A DNA stretch of 64,000 bases from Bacteroidales bacterium (GCA_016290415.1 JAEETP010000004.1:1-64000); one strand, 5' to 3'; shown: positions 26,363 through 35,140, counted from the first letter of the stretch. Translations and numbers: made by a program. The notes: a model not told the origin generated them from the letters alone.

Positions 26363-28588
26363 ATGCGATACTATAAAACAATAAGTACAAGAGTCGTTAC
26401 ACTAGTAGCTTTAGCTATGTTAATGGCCGGCTGCGCTTCGGATAATCTTACGGATTATGTAAATCCTATGGTCGGAACGGATTGGAATGGCCATACATAT
26501 CCTGGAGCATCAGTCCCTTTTGGACTTGTTTCGGCAAGTCCGGATACTGGTGTTGATGGTTGGGCCCACTGTTCCGGCTACCGATATCAGGATCCAACGA
26601 TCATGGGTTTCTCTCAGACTCATTTTAGCGGTACCGGCGCACCCGATATGGGAGATTTTTTACTTGTTCCTGTTACGGGCGAGCCAAAGTTCGAAGTGGG
26701 CTCTGAAGATAATCCAGATGAGGGTTATAGATCAAGATTCTCACATGAAACAGAAGTCGCGAATCCAGGCTATTATGCAGTCACCCTCGAAGACTACGGG
26801 ATAAGATGTGAGGCGACGGCTACAAAAAGATGTACTTTTTACAGGTTCGTTTTTCCTGCCGATCAGAAGTCTGGTATTATAATCGACCTTGATCATGGTA
26901 TCGGCGATCATAAAACAGATTGCTTGTTAGAATTTACCTCTGATAATACCATCAAGATGATGCGCCGTTCAAGTGGTTTTATAGGGAATCACACATACTA
27001 TAGTTTCGCAGAATTCTCTGAAGATATTGTCGGTTGTGAATACTCAGAAAATAGAGATAAGGTTTACCTTGAGTTCCCTGCGGGTTCAACAATCCTTGTT
27101 CGAATGGGTGTCTCCACCGTAGGCTGTGATGGGGCAGAGAAGAATCTTCGTGTAGAGATTCCTCATTGGGAGTTTGAGGAGGTCAAGGATGATGCCAATG
27201 TGATGTGGAATAAGGAACTTGCAAGAATACATGTTCGAAAAGCAGTCAAAGAGGACGATAAAACTATCCTCTATACCGCACTTTATCATACAATGATTGC
27301 TCCTATAGAGATTACGGATGTTGACGGCAGGCATTATGGATGGGATGGTAAAATCCATGAAAGTAATGTGGCCCGTTATACAACCTTTTCACTGTGGGAT
27401 ACCTACAGAGCGCTTCATCCACTGTACAATATTATATGTCGGGATAAGAATATCGAGTTCATCAACTCAATGTTGGAGTTTGACAAAGAGTTCGGTGGAT
27501 TGCCAATCCATGTTTTTGGAATATGGGAAGTATATGGTATGATCGGCATGCACTCTACAGCTGTTCTGGCAGATGCAATCATTCAGGATGTTCCTGGCTT
27601 TGATTATGAACAAGCGTACGATGCAATGAAGAGAGAGGTAACGCCCTCTGATATATGGTATCTTAGAGGACTTCACCCGATGAATGAACGGGGTTTCATT
27701 CCTGTCGAGAATGAAGATCAATCTGTATCGAAGTTGATGGAATATGCATTTAACTACTGGTGCGTAGCAAGAGTTGCAGATAAACTTGGTAAGACTGAGG
27801 AGGCTGCTAAGTATTATGAACTAGCTAAGGCTTACAAGAATGTCTATGACCCTGATAGCGGATTTGTACGAGGTCGTCATGAGGATGGGAGCTGGGTTGA
27901 ACCATTCGACCCCTATAAAACCGGCAACAGTTATTACACGGAAGGTAATGCCTGGCAGTATAATTTTTATGTGCCGCAGGATATCAATACATATATCGGC
28001 ATGTTTGGCGGAGATGAGGCCTTCGCTTCCAAACTGGACGAAATGTTTCAAACCAATCTTTCTGATGAAAGTTGTGTTACTCTAGACGTTACCGGTCTTA
28101 TTGGCCAATACGCACAGGGGAATGAGCCGAGTCATCATGCCGCATATCTATATAATTTCACCGGTCAACCATGGAAGACTCAGGAGATGGTCGCCCGTAT
28201 AAAGAGAGAAATGTATACTTCTGCTCCGGACGGCCTTTGCGGAAACGAAGACTACGGTCAGATGTCAGCTTGGTATATCATGAGTGCAATAGGGTTCTAT
28301 CCCGTTACTCCTGCAAGTGGATTCTACGTTTTGGGCACGCCCACTTTCAAGGAGATAGCTCTCCGTTTATACAATGGGAAGCAGTTTGTTGTCAAGGCGC
28401 CTAAGGTGTCTGAGGAGAATGTTTATGTTCAGTCAGTAACGCTCAATGGTCGGCCATATACAAAGACATATATATCGACAAATGACGTCCAGAAGGGTGG
28501 TGAACTTGTATTTAATATGGGGCCCAAACCCAATAAGGAGTGGGGCGTGGCAGAGCAAGATAGGCCGCATATCTCAATAAATGATTAA
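26363..28588 (+). CDS. GH92 alpha-mannosidase-like lipoprotein (copy 2, divergent)
   Basis: 741 residues, lipobox LMAGCASD. Family motifs are present: VNPMVGTDWNGHTYPGASVP, GFSQTHFSGTGAPDMGDF and FSLWDTYRALHPLYN. Two active-site regions differ from copies 1 and 3: YAQGNEPSHH replaces YAHGNEPSHH (near residue 582), and GNEDYGQMSAWY replaces GNDDCGQMSAWY (near 626). The GlyAsnGlu acid motif itself is intact. The changes suggest a different linkage or leaving-group preference. It lies in the same operon as its neighbours. Confidence 0.92.
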   Translation: MRYYKTISTRVVTLVALAMLMAGCASDNLTDYVNPMVGTDWNGHTYPGASVPFGLVSASPDTGVDGWAHCSGYRYQDPTIMGFSQTHFSGTGAPDMGDFLLVPVTGEPKFEVGSEDNPDEGYRSRFSHETEVANPGYYAVTLEDYGIRCEATATKRCTFYRFVFPADQKSGIIIDLDHGIGDHKTDCLLEFTSDNTIKMMRRSSGFIGNHTYYSFAEFSEDIVGCEYSENRDKVYLEFPAGSTILVRMGVSTVGCDGAEKNLRVEIPHWEFEEVKDDANVMWNKELARIHVRKAVKEDDKTILYTALYHTMIAPIEITDVDGRHYGWDGKIHESNVARYTTFSLWDTYRALHPLYNIICRDKNIEFINSMLEFDKEFGGLPIHVFGIWEVYGMIGMHSTAVLADAIIQDVPGFDYEQAYDAMKREVTPSDIWYLRGLHPMNERGFIPVENEDQSVSKLMEYAFNYWCVARVADKLGKTEEAAKYYELAKAYKNVYDPDSGFVRGRHEDGSWVEPFDPYKTGNSYYTEGNAWQYNFYVPQDINTYIGMFGGDEAFASKLDEMFQTNLSDESCVTLDVTGLIGQYAQGNEPSHHAAYLYNFTGQPWKTQEMVARIKREMYTSAPDGLCGNEDYGQMSAWYIMSAIGFYPVTPASGFYVLGTPTFKEIALRLYNGKQFVVKAPKVSEENVYVQSVTLNGRPYTKTYISTNDVQKGGELVFNMGPKPNKEWGVAEQDRPHISIND

Positions 28589-28597
28589 TGGTATAAA

Positions 28598-30832
28598 ATG
28601 ATGAGAAAAATATCGATAGCCTTTTCTCTTATAATAATCAGCGTACTCGCCTGCAGTTGTGACCAAAAGAAGGTGTCATACACTCAGTGGGTCAATCCAA
28701 TAGTCGGGACCGGCTTCACCGGACACACATACCCCGGTGCTGTTCTTCCATTCGGTATGGTTGCGGCCAGCCCGGATACAGACAATACTGATTGGGATCA
28801 TTGCTCAGGCTACAAATACGAGGATTCAACCATTCAGGGCTTTTCTCAGACACATCTCAGTGGTACCGGAGGTGAAGACATGGGGGATATGATGTTCCAG
28901 CCTGTCACAGGTGTGCCTTCTTTCGAATGCGGCCAGAAGGAAAATCCTGATGGGGGCTACCGCTCAAGGTTTTCTCATGATACAGAGATTGCTCGTCCTG
29001 GTTATTATGCTGTAACGTTGGACGATTACGGTATTAGAGTTGAGGCCACGGTTACCGAAAGATGTCCTATTTACAGAATTACTTTCCCCAAGGGAAAGCA
29101 AGCAGGTGTCGTATTTGATCTTGATCATGGTATTCGCGACAATACCCTAGAGTTCTCCCTTGAAAAGGCAGGTGATCGTTCAATCAAAGGTTTGCGCCGT
29201 TCTTCGTTCTTTGTTCGTGACCATACCTTTTATTTCTGGGCAGACTTCTCACAAACACCTCTTGACTGGCAGTTCTCAGAGAATGGGAAGCAATTATATG
29301 TTCGCTTTAAGGAAGGTTCTACACTTTACATTAAAATGGCGCTTTCAACCGTAAGTTGTGATGGCGCGCATAATAATCTAAAGGAAGAAATCAAAGGTTG
29401 GTCCTTTGATAAGATAGCAAAGGCCGCTGACAGGAAATGGAACGAGGCTCTTTCGAAAATTGATGTCCGTTCGGTCGTCAAGGAGGATGACAGGGAGATT
29501 TTGTACACGTCACTATATCATACGATGATAGTCCCCAACATCATAACCGATGTTGATGGCCAGTATTATGGCTGGGATACCAAGGTTCATCAGAGCGTCG
29601 ATGGTACGGAATACACCAACTTCTCATTGTGGGATACCTTTAGAGCGCTTCATCCGCTCTATAACATTATCTGTCAGGATATGAATGTCCAGTTCATCAA
29701 CTCTTGGCTGGAGCACTGGCGTCAGTACGGTATCCTGCCTATCCATGAGTTCGGTATATATGAAGTGTATGGCATGATTGGTATCCATGCTCTTTCTGTA
29801 ATTGCTGATGCCATAATGCAAGATATCCCCGGTTTTGATTACGAGGAGGCTTATACAGCGATGGCGGAGCTTGCAGTCGATCATTCTCGAGACTTCACTA
29901 AAGGAATAGAACCGCTTTTGAAACTCGGGTACATTCCTTCAGAATTCGAGAATAACGCAGTCTCCAAGACACTTGAATATGCATATGATGAGTGGTGTGT
30001 CGCCCAGGTGGCCAAGAAATTAGGTAAAGCAGATGATTGCGAATTCTTTACAAATATCGCTCTCACATATAAGAACGTATTTGATACGGAAAGCGGTTTT
30101 GTCCGTGGCCGTCACGCAGATGGCAGTTGGAGAAGTCCCTTCGATCCATTCAGAGTTTCAGGACTCGGGCATCATGATTATACAGAAGGTAATGCATGGC
30201 AATACACTTTTTATGTCCCTCAGGATATAACCACGTACATTGCAATGAATGGCGGTGATGAGGAGTTTGACAATAAACTTGATATCATGTTCAACACTGA
30301 GCTTGCAGCCGAGGACAATAACACAATCCCGGATGTTACGGGCCTTATCGGCCAGTATGCTCATGGTAATGAACCCAGCCATCATGTGGCTTACCTTTAC
30401 AATTATGTGGGAAAGCCATGGAAGACACAAGAACTTGTGGCCCGTATAAAGAGAGAAATGTACACAACTGGGTTCGACGGCCTTTGCGGCAATGATGATT
30501 GTGGCCAGATGTCTGCTTGGTACATCCTCAGTGCACTGGGCTTCTATCCCGTGACTCCCGCAAGTAATAACTTTGCAATAGGTACACCCAGTTTCCCCGA
30601 GGTTACCGTTAATCTCTCTAATGGAAAACAGCTGGTGGTCAAGGCAAAGAATATATCTTTGGAGAATGTATACATACAATCTATGACGCTCAATGGCAGG
30701 CCGTACTACAAGTCCTTCATTTCAGTAAAGGATGTTATGGCGGGCGGTGAAATGGAATTCGTTATGGGTTCGACACCAAATACAGCATGGGGGTCATCCG
30801 AGGAAGATAGACCAAAGATGTTTATAGAATAA
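28598..30832 (+). CDS. GH92 alpha-mannosidase-like lipoprotein (copy 3)
   Basis: 744 residues; start ATG 28598 or the next ATG at 28601. The signal ends in the lipobox VLACSCDQ. Motifs: VNPIVGTGFTGHTYPGAVLP, GFSQTHLSGTGGEDMGDM, NFSLWDTFRALHPLYN, GLIGQYAHGNEPSHH (near 582) and GNDDCGQMSAWYILSALGFYPVTP (near 631). It is closer to copy 1 than to copy 2 in the catalytic motifs. A set of three GH92 enzymes usually means sequential trimming of differently linked mannose residues. It is 10 bp after copy 2. Confidence 0.93.
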   Translation: MMRKISIAFSLIIISVLACSCDQKKVSYTQWVNPIVGTGFTGHTYPGAVLPFGMVAASPDTDNTDWDHCSGYKYEDSTIQGFSQTHLSGTGGEDMGDMMFQPVTGVPSFECGQKENPDGGYRSRFSHDTEIARPGYYAVTLDDYGIRVEATVTERCPIYRITFPKGKQAGVVFDLDHGIRDNTLEFSLEKAGDRSIKGLRRSSFFVRDHTFYFWADFSQTPLDWQFSENGKQLYVRFKEGSTLYIKMALSTVSCDGAHNNLKEEIKGWSFDKIAKAADRKWNEALSKIDVRSVVKEDDREILYTSLYHTMIVPNIITDVDGQYYGWDTKVHQSVDGTEYTNFSLWDTFRALHPLYNIICQDMNVQFINSWLEHWRQYGILPIHEFGIYEVYGMIGIHALSVIADAIMQDIPGFDYEEAYTAMAELAVDHSRDFTKGIEPLLKLGYIPSEFENNAVSKTLEYAYDEWCVAQVAKKLGKADDCEFFTNIALTYKNVFDTESGFVRGRHADGSWRSPFDPFRVSGLGHHDYTEGNAWQYTFYVPQDITTYIAMNGGDEEFDNKLDIMFNTELAAEDNNTIPDVTGLIGQYAHGNEPSHHVAYLYNYVGKPWKTQELVARIKREMYTTGFDGLCGNDDCGQMSAWYILSALGFYPVTPASNNFAIGTPSFPEVTVNLSNGKQLVVKAKNISLENVYIQSMTLNGRPYYKSFISVKDVMAGGEMEFVMGSTPNTAWGSSEEDRPKMFIE

Positions 30833-30854
30833 TCATAGAACAGGAGATACAAAT

Positions 30855-32765
30855 ATGAAGAGAGAAGATATACTTGATGCCGTTGAGAAAGCAACGAGCG
30901 TTGCTAAAGATAAAACAGTCGTGCTGGTCGGGGACTTCTGTCTTGATGTATATTACCACATCAATAGTGCAGATCTTGAGCCTTCACTTGAAACTGGATT
31001 GATGGTTCGCAGAGTCAATAAACTCAAGGACTCTTTGGGCGGCGCCGGTAATGTCTTTGCAAATCTCTGTGCTTTGGGCTTCGGAAATGTAGTCCCTGTC
31101 GGAGTCATTGGTAAAGATATGTTTGGTTTTGAGATGCAGCGTCTTATGCAAGAATGGCTACCGTCTAGTAAACCGCTCTATGTACAGCCGAACGACTGGA
31201 CGACGCCCGCGTATATGAAGCCAATTCTTGATGGCAAGGAGCAGGAACGAATTGATACCGGTCTCGGAAATACTATTACAGAAGAAACGGTAGACATCCT
31301 TCTTTCCGAGATAGGTAAAGCCCTCAAGTCGGCGGATGTGGTCCTCATCAATCAGCAGCTTGAAGGCTCGATATACACGGATAGATTCATTGAGGGCATT
31401 AATAAATTCATTATTGAGAACCCGCAGATACCGTTCATTGTTGATGCTCGGACAATCCAGCATCGTTTCCACGGTGTGTGGCATAAACTCAATACTCATG
31501 AATTGGCCGGGGAGTGTGGTATCGAACTTGATCCAATGAAGAGCGAATTGCCAATTGATGAACTCAAGGCGCTCATGGAAAGGTATTACAAGCAGGTAGG
31601 AGACAAGATGATTGTAAGTCGAGGGGAGTATGGTGCTACTGCATATGATGGCAATTTGTTCGCAACGGCCGAGGGAATCGCATTCATGTGCGAGCTTGAT
31701 ACGGTAGGTGCCGGTGACAGTTTCTTCTCCGGTTTTGCACTAGCAATGGCTGCAGACCTTACTTTAGAGGAGGCGCTCAATATTGGAAATGGGGTGTCAG
31801 GTGTCACTGTACAGAAGCTCCATCAGACAGGTACGGCAACTCCGGAAGAACTCAAAACTCTTCTCGAAAAATGTGATTATACATACAATGCCGACGCCAA
31901 GCCATATATGGTAACCGAGCCATTCAATGCCGAAATCGTAACTGATTGGAGTTTAATAGAGGCACGTCCGGCAATCGAGTATGCAGTATTTGATCATGAC
32001 GGTACGATATCAGTTCTACGCGAGGGCTGGGAAGAGGTTATGGAGGCTTGTATGATTGATGCTATAACAGGAGGAAAAGAGGTAGACCTCAAGATTCTAG
32101 AAGACATTCGTGTCACCTGTCGCAAATTAATCACAAAGAGTACAGGAATCCAGACTATCAATCAAATGGTGCTGCTCTGTGATATTATCAAAGATTACGG
32201 TATTGTCCCTGACAAGGAGATCAAGACTATTCAAGAATATAAGGCTATCTATAATGCCGCTCTTATGGATCATATCCACCATCGTCTTCAGCTCGTTGAG
32301 GAAGGCCTTCTTGATCCTAAAGAGGCGACAGTGGCCGGCAGTATAGCCTTCCTGAAAGCTCTCGCAGAAAATGGCGTGAAGGTGTATCTGGCAAGTGGTA
32401 CAGATACAGATGACGTCCGCCATGAAGCTGAACTCCTCGGATATGCCGAGTTCTTTACTGGTGGAATCTTTGGTTCGGTTGGCGATGTCAACAACGACCC
32501 CAAGCGTCAGGTTCTCAGTCAGATTATCGAGAAAGAGGCCGTTGATACACGAAAGCTGGCAATATTCGGTGATGGCCCCGTCGAAATGAGAGTTGCACAC
32601 GATAATGGTGCCCTTGCTTTTGGCGTACTCAGCAATGAAGTACGCCGATATGGAAGAAACGAGTCTAAGCACGCTCGGCTTCTCCATGCCGGTGCAGATA
32701 TTCTTGTCCCGGACTTCCTGGAATATAGGAAGATTGTTCCTTTCTTACTTAACAAACAATCATGA
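30855..32765 (+). CDS. PfkB/HldE-like sugar kinase fused to HAD-type phosphatase
   Basis: 636 residues, no signal peptide, so cytoplasmic. Residues 1-345 are a ribokinase/PfkB kinase most like the heptose-phosphate kinase half of HldE: VVLVGDFCLDVYY (near 24), SLGGAGNVFANLCALG (near 60) and the catalytic anion-hole motif DTVGAGDSFFSGF (near 281). Residues about 370-636 are a HAD domain: motif I VFDHDGTISV (near 377), motif II YLASGTDTDD (near 510), a Lys in NDPKRQ, and motif IV IFGDGPVEM (near 570). The fusion could phosphorylate one position and remove phosphate from another. It overlaps the next gene by 4 bp (ATGA). Confidence 0.85.
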   Translation: MKREDILDAVEKATSVAKDKTVVLVGDFCLDVYYHINSADLEPSLETGLMVRRVNKLKDSLGGAGNVFANLCALGFGNVVPVGVIGKDMFGFEMQRLMQEWLPSSKPLYVQPNDWTTPAYMKPILDGKEQERIDTGLGNTITEETVDILLSEIGKALKSADVVLINQQLEGSIYTDRFIEGINKFIIENPQIPFIVDARTIQHRFHGVWHKLNTHELAGECGIELDPMKSELPIDELKALMERYYKQVGDKMIVSRGEYGATAYDGNLFATAEGIAFMCELDTVGAGDSFFSGFALAMAADLTLEEALNIGNGVSGVTVQKLHQTGTATPEELKTLLEKCDYTYNADAKPYMVTEPFNAEIVTDWSLIEARPAIEYAVFDHDGTISVLREGWEEVMEACMIDAITGGKEVDLKILEDIRVTCRKLITKSTGIQTINQMVLLCDIIKDYGIVPDKEIKTIQEYKAIYNAALMDHIHHRLQLVEEGLLDPKEATVAGSIAFLKALAENGVKVYLASGTDTDDVRHEAELLGYAEFFTGGIFGSVGDVNNDPKRQVLSQIIEKEAVDTRKLAIFGDGPVEMRVAHDNGALAFGVLSNEVRRYGRNESKHARLLHAGADILVPDFLEYRKIVPFLLNKQS

Positions 32766-33799
32766 GTTTCATCCAGTTCGATAGACGCCTAATAGATCAG
32801 AAGTCTCTTTCTGAGAGAAAGAATAAGGTGCATATTGCCGAGATATATGTCAAGGAAGATGCGCCGGATCCGGATCTTTCTCCAGAGATTAGAAGTGCTA
32901 TTCATGTGACGGCCGAAAACATAATCGCAGCCCGCAAGGCCGATAAGTCGGTTATGCTCTCATTTGGGGCTCATTCAATTAAGAATGGCCTTGGCCCGCT
33001 AATGGTTAAATTCATAGAAAAAGGATGGATTACTCATCTCGCGACAAACGGTGCGGGCATCATTCATGACTGGGAGTTCGCCTTTCAGGGTGAGAGTAGT
33101 GAATCTGTCGCAGACAATCTTCCTCGCGGACAATTTGGAATCTGGGAGGAGACAGGATCCTATCTTAATTTGATTATCATTGCCGGTGCCTATGAAGGGC
33201 TGGGCTATGGGGGTGGTGTAGGTAAAGCAATCGAAGAAAAGGGTATAAGAATCCCTTCAGAAGAAGAACTCATAGATGTAATAAAGACATCACAAGATAT
33301 GGACAAGGTATCTGCCGCGGCAGATTTCCTTGCCGCAATCAGAAAGGCGCATCTATCAGCAGGATGGTGTGCTATAGATGCACCATATGCTCAGTTCAGC
33401 CTTCAGGCGGGTGCTTATAGGCTCGGGGTTCATTCTACTGACCACCCGATGTTCGGACATGATATCATATATACTCACTACCTTAATAGTGGGAGTGCGA
33501 TAGGCCGTACAGCAGAAAGGGATTTTAAGACTTTTGTGCAGTCGTTCAGCAAAATGGACGATGGGGTTTACCTTTCTCTCGGATCAGCGGTAATGTCTCC
33601 TATGCTTTTTGACAAGGCCTTTAAGCTCTGTCCCATACACGGTCACCACATTGTAGTAGTAGACATAGGAGAACTTAAAAAGATGGATCTTTTCAAGAAC
33701 TCTTCTCCTGCTTCTATCGATTTCATAAAGATAGACAATAGAGTGTTTCTTCTAGCACTGTACCACGAACTATCAGAACTTTCCGGCAATGGAGAATAG
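32762..33799 (+). CDS. Deoxyhypusine-synthase-fold-like protein A, function unknown
   Basis: 345 residues, cytoplasmic. I recognise the general pattern of NAD-binding DHS-like proteins: VMLSFGAHSIKNGLGPLM (near residue 61), ITHLATNGAGIIHDWEFAF (near 89) and GLGYGGGVGKAI, then the family-like stretch GVHSTDHPMFGHDIIYTH, SGSAIGRTAERDF, DDGVYLSLGSAVMSPMLFDKA. DHS itself makes deoxyhypusine on eIF5A, which Bacteria lack, so another reaction is expected. Operon position suggests a step in the kinase/phosphatase pathway. Assignment to the fold is from memory of motifs, not a search. Confidence 0.5.
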   Translation: MSFIQFDRRLIDQKSLSERKNKVHIAEIYVKEDAPDPDLSPEIRSAIHVTAENIIAARKADKSVMLSFGAHSIKNGLGPLMVKFIEKGWITHLATNGAGIIHDWEFAFQGESSESVADNLPRGQFGIWEETGSYLNLIIIAGAYEGLGYGGGVGKAIEEKGIRIPSEEELIDVIKTSQDMDKVSAAADFLAAIRKAHLSAGWCAIDAPYAQFSLQAGAYRLGVHSTDHPMFGHDIIYTHYLNSGSAIGRTAERDFKTFVQSFSKMDDGVYLSLGSAVMSPMLFDKAFKLCPIHGHHIVVVDIGELKKMDLFKNSSPASIDFIKIDNRVFLLALYHELSELSGNGE

Positions 33800-34754
33800 T
33801 ATTATAAAACAGACAGCCAAGGACATTGTCCTTGCAAAAGGGAAGGGGGCTTCGCGTATACTTACCTTTGGCTCAAATCTGGTTCAGAATGGCCTCAGTG
33901 ATGTGATAGATGAGTTTATTCAGAATGGATGGATTAATCATCTTGCTACGACCGGAACGTCTATCGTCGATGATTGGAATGTGGCGAGAGGGGATGAACC
34001 GACAGATAAGACTTTCTATTATATCAATCTCGCAATTTTAGTTGGCAACTGGCTGGGTCTGGGCTTTGGTGAGGCTGTTTCAAAGGTGATTTGCGATGAG
34101 ATGATATTCATTCCGGAAGCGTCTGAACTTGAGGCTGCAATCCGAGATGCTCAAGATACATCTAAGGTAGAAGCGGCTGCTGAGTTGCTTGGTAAGATAA
34201 GAGCGAATGAGGTCCCTTCAGGCCGTCTGTATATCCGTTTCCCAAATCGAGAGCATTCAATAATGTATAGAGCCGCAAAGGCGGATATACCGTTTACTGT
34301 TCATCCTCAATTCGGGCTTGATGACTTATTCTTAGACAGTATTTGCTCGTTTGCAGCAATAGGACATGCTTCTGAGGTGGATTTCCTTTATTTTACGAGC
34401 AGCGTATACAATCTTGAAGATGGTATATATATTTCTGTCGGTTCGTCAGTTGCATCTCCGATGATCTTCGAAAAAGCCCTTTCGATGTCTCAAAACGTAC
34501 GGATTCAAAGAGGGTGCAAGATGCACAACCACAAAATAATCGTAGTTGACCTTTCAGAATCAAAATGGGACTGGATGGCAAACGGCGAACCTCCAGAGAA
34601 TCGTCCGGAGTATTATCTCCGATTCTGCAAATCCTTTTCTAGAGCGGCAGCAAAGAGTATGTACTATATCAGTGCAGACAACAGGGACTTCTTTAGAAAA
34701 CTTGATGAGGAGTTGCGTGTGTTAGACGGGCCAGAAGGAAGTCATAGTAATTAG
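33789..34754 (+). CDS. Deoxyhypusine-synthase-fold-like protein B, paralogue of A
   Basis: 321 residues, overlapping gene A by 11 bp. Paralogy to A is direct: RILTFGSNLVQNGLSDVIDEF, INHLATTGTSIVDDWNVA, GLGFGEAVSKVI, VHPQFGLDDLFLD, AIGHASEVDF and DGIYISVGSSVASPMIFEKA line up with A in the same order. Gly/His differences at the presumed nucleotide loop (TGTSIVDD versus NGAGIIHD) suggest that the two subunits have split roles, possibly as a heteromer. There is no signal peptide. It is the last gene of the island operon; a hairpin terminator follows 65 bp later. Confidence 0.5.
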   Translation: MENSIIKQTAKDIVLAKGKGASRILTFGSNLVQNGLSDVIDEFIQNGWINHLATTGTSIVDDWNVARGDEPTDKTFYYINLAILVGNWLGLGFGEAVSKVICDEMIFIPEASELEAAIRDAQDTSKVEAAAELLGKIRANEVPSGRLYIRFPNREHSIMYRAAKADIPFTVHPQFGLDDLFLDSICSFAAIGHASEVDFLYFTSSVYNLEDGIYISVGSSVASPMIFEKALSMSQNVRIQRGCKMHNHKIIVVDLSESKWDWMANGEPPENRPEYYLRFCKSFSRAAAKSMYYISADNRDFFRKLDEELRVLDGPEGSHSN

Positions 34755-34819
34755 AACTTATATGCAAACAACGAAATCTTTGATTGATTGTTGTTTAAAA
34801 AGGTTGGTTGGTTTTTATG

Positions 34820-34848
34820 TAAACAGACGTCAAATTGGCGTCTGTTTA
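34820..34848 (+). terminator. Terminator of the island operon
   Basis: A 10-bp perfect stem TAAACAGACG/CGTCTGTTTA in an AT-rich context. It is preceded by TTTTTATG and followed by TTGTTGG. Confidence 0.7.
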
Positions 34849-34851
34849 TTG

Positions 34852-35077
34852 TTGGTCAACAAATATGAATTTGGTGATTTGCATTAAACGATTTGTGACA
34901 TTTATTTGTATGTGTCTTTATCCTTATAATAAGTATCTTTGTGCTAGTAATAGTTGGTGTTACGCTTCGGGCGGCTCCGACAAGACTCCACCCCTCTTCG
35001 GAGGGGTGCCGTATTTTAAAACGACTGATATTCGTTTTCATCGTAATAATAGTAATATCCGTGAATTCCAATATTTC
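34852..35077. other. Gene-free segment between operon end and right repeat
   Basis: The interval 34755-35353 holds no convincing gene of normal length. It contains the operon terminator, a possible -7 box TATCTTTG (34934-34941), a GC-rich patch, an 8-bp UUCG-tetraloop hairpin (34989-35008) followed by CCGTATTTT, and the right yggS-end repeat. The -7 box and the hairpin could bracket a small RNA of about 60-70 nt; this is inference. Confidence 0.4.
34989..35016 (+). terminator. UUCG-loop hairpin with T-rich tail
   Basis: CACCCCTC-TTCG-GAGGGGTG, an extra-stable C(UUCG)G tetraloop, then CCGTATTTT. It lies 48 bp downstream of a TATCTTTG box and upstream of the right repeat. Confidence 0.6.
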
Positions 35078-35140
35078 ATCGCTTGCGAAGAAGGAGCCAC
35101 CATCATCCGCATCGGTTCTGCAATTTTCGGAGCGAGGTAG
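35078..35140 (+). repeat. Right copy of the yggS 3'-end repeat (attR-like)
   Basis: These 63 bp encode the same last 20 residues plus stop as yggS, with no start or upstream yggS sequence. Codon choices (GGT TCT GCA, GGA GCG AGG TAG) are less like core genes than those of the left copy, so this copy may be the donor-derived one. The sequence to its left is unrelated to yggS. Confidence 0.88.

Larger units (their letters stand above)
11384..35140. mobile_element. Genomic island (GH92 PUL) inserted at the yggS 3' end
   Basis: About 23.8 kb lie between the complete yggS and a second copy of its 3' end. The interior is visibly AT-richer, with A/T-ending codons, and has CATG at roughly random frequency, whereas core genes on both sides nearly lack it. 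All genes are on the plus strand. I see no integrase, transposase, relaxase or phage gene inside. This fits site-specific or homology-assisted integration at a gene 3' end, with the recombinase lost or acting in trans; that mechanism is inference. Confidence 0.8.

Noticed and set aside
34835-35140. A separate gene ending in the YggS tail
   Set aside because: Only the last 20 residues match; the upstream part is low-complexity, crosses a terminator hairpin, and has no YggS catalytic lysine region.
11384-35140. Integrase, transposase, relaxase or phage genes inside the island
   Set aside because: I looked through all sizeable frames on both strands and found none; the absence is limited by eye-reading of small frames.
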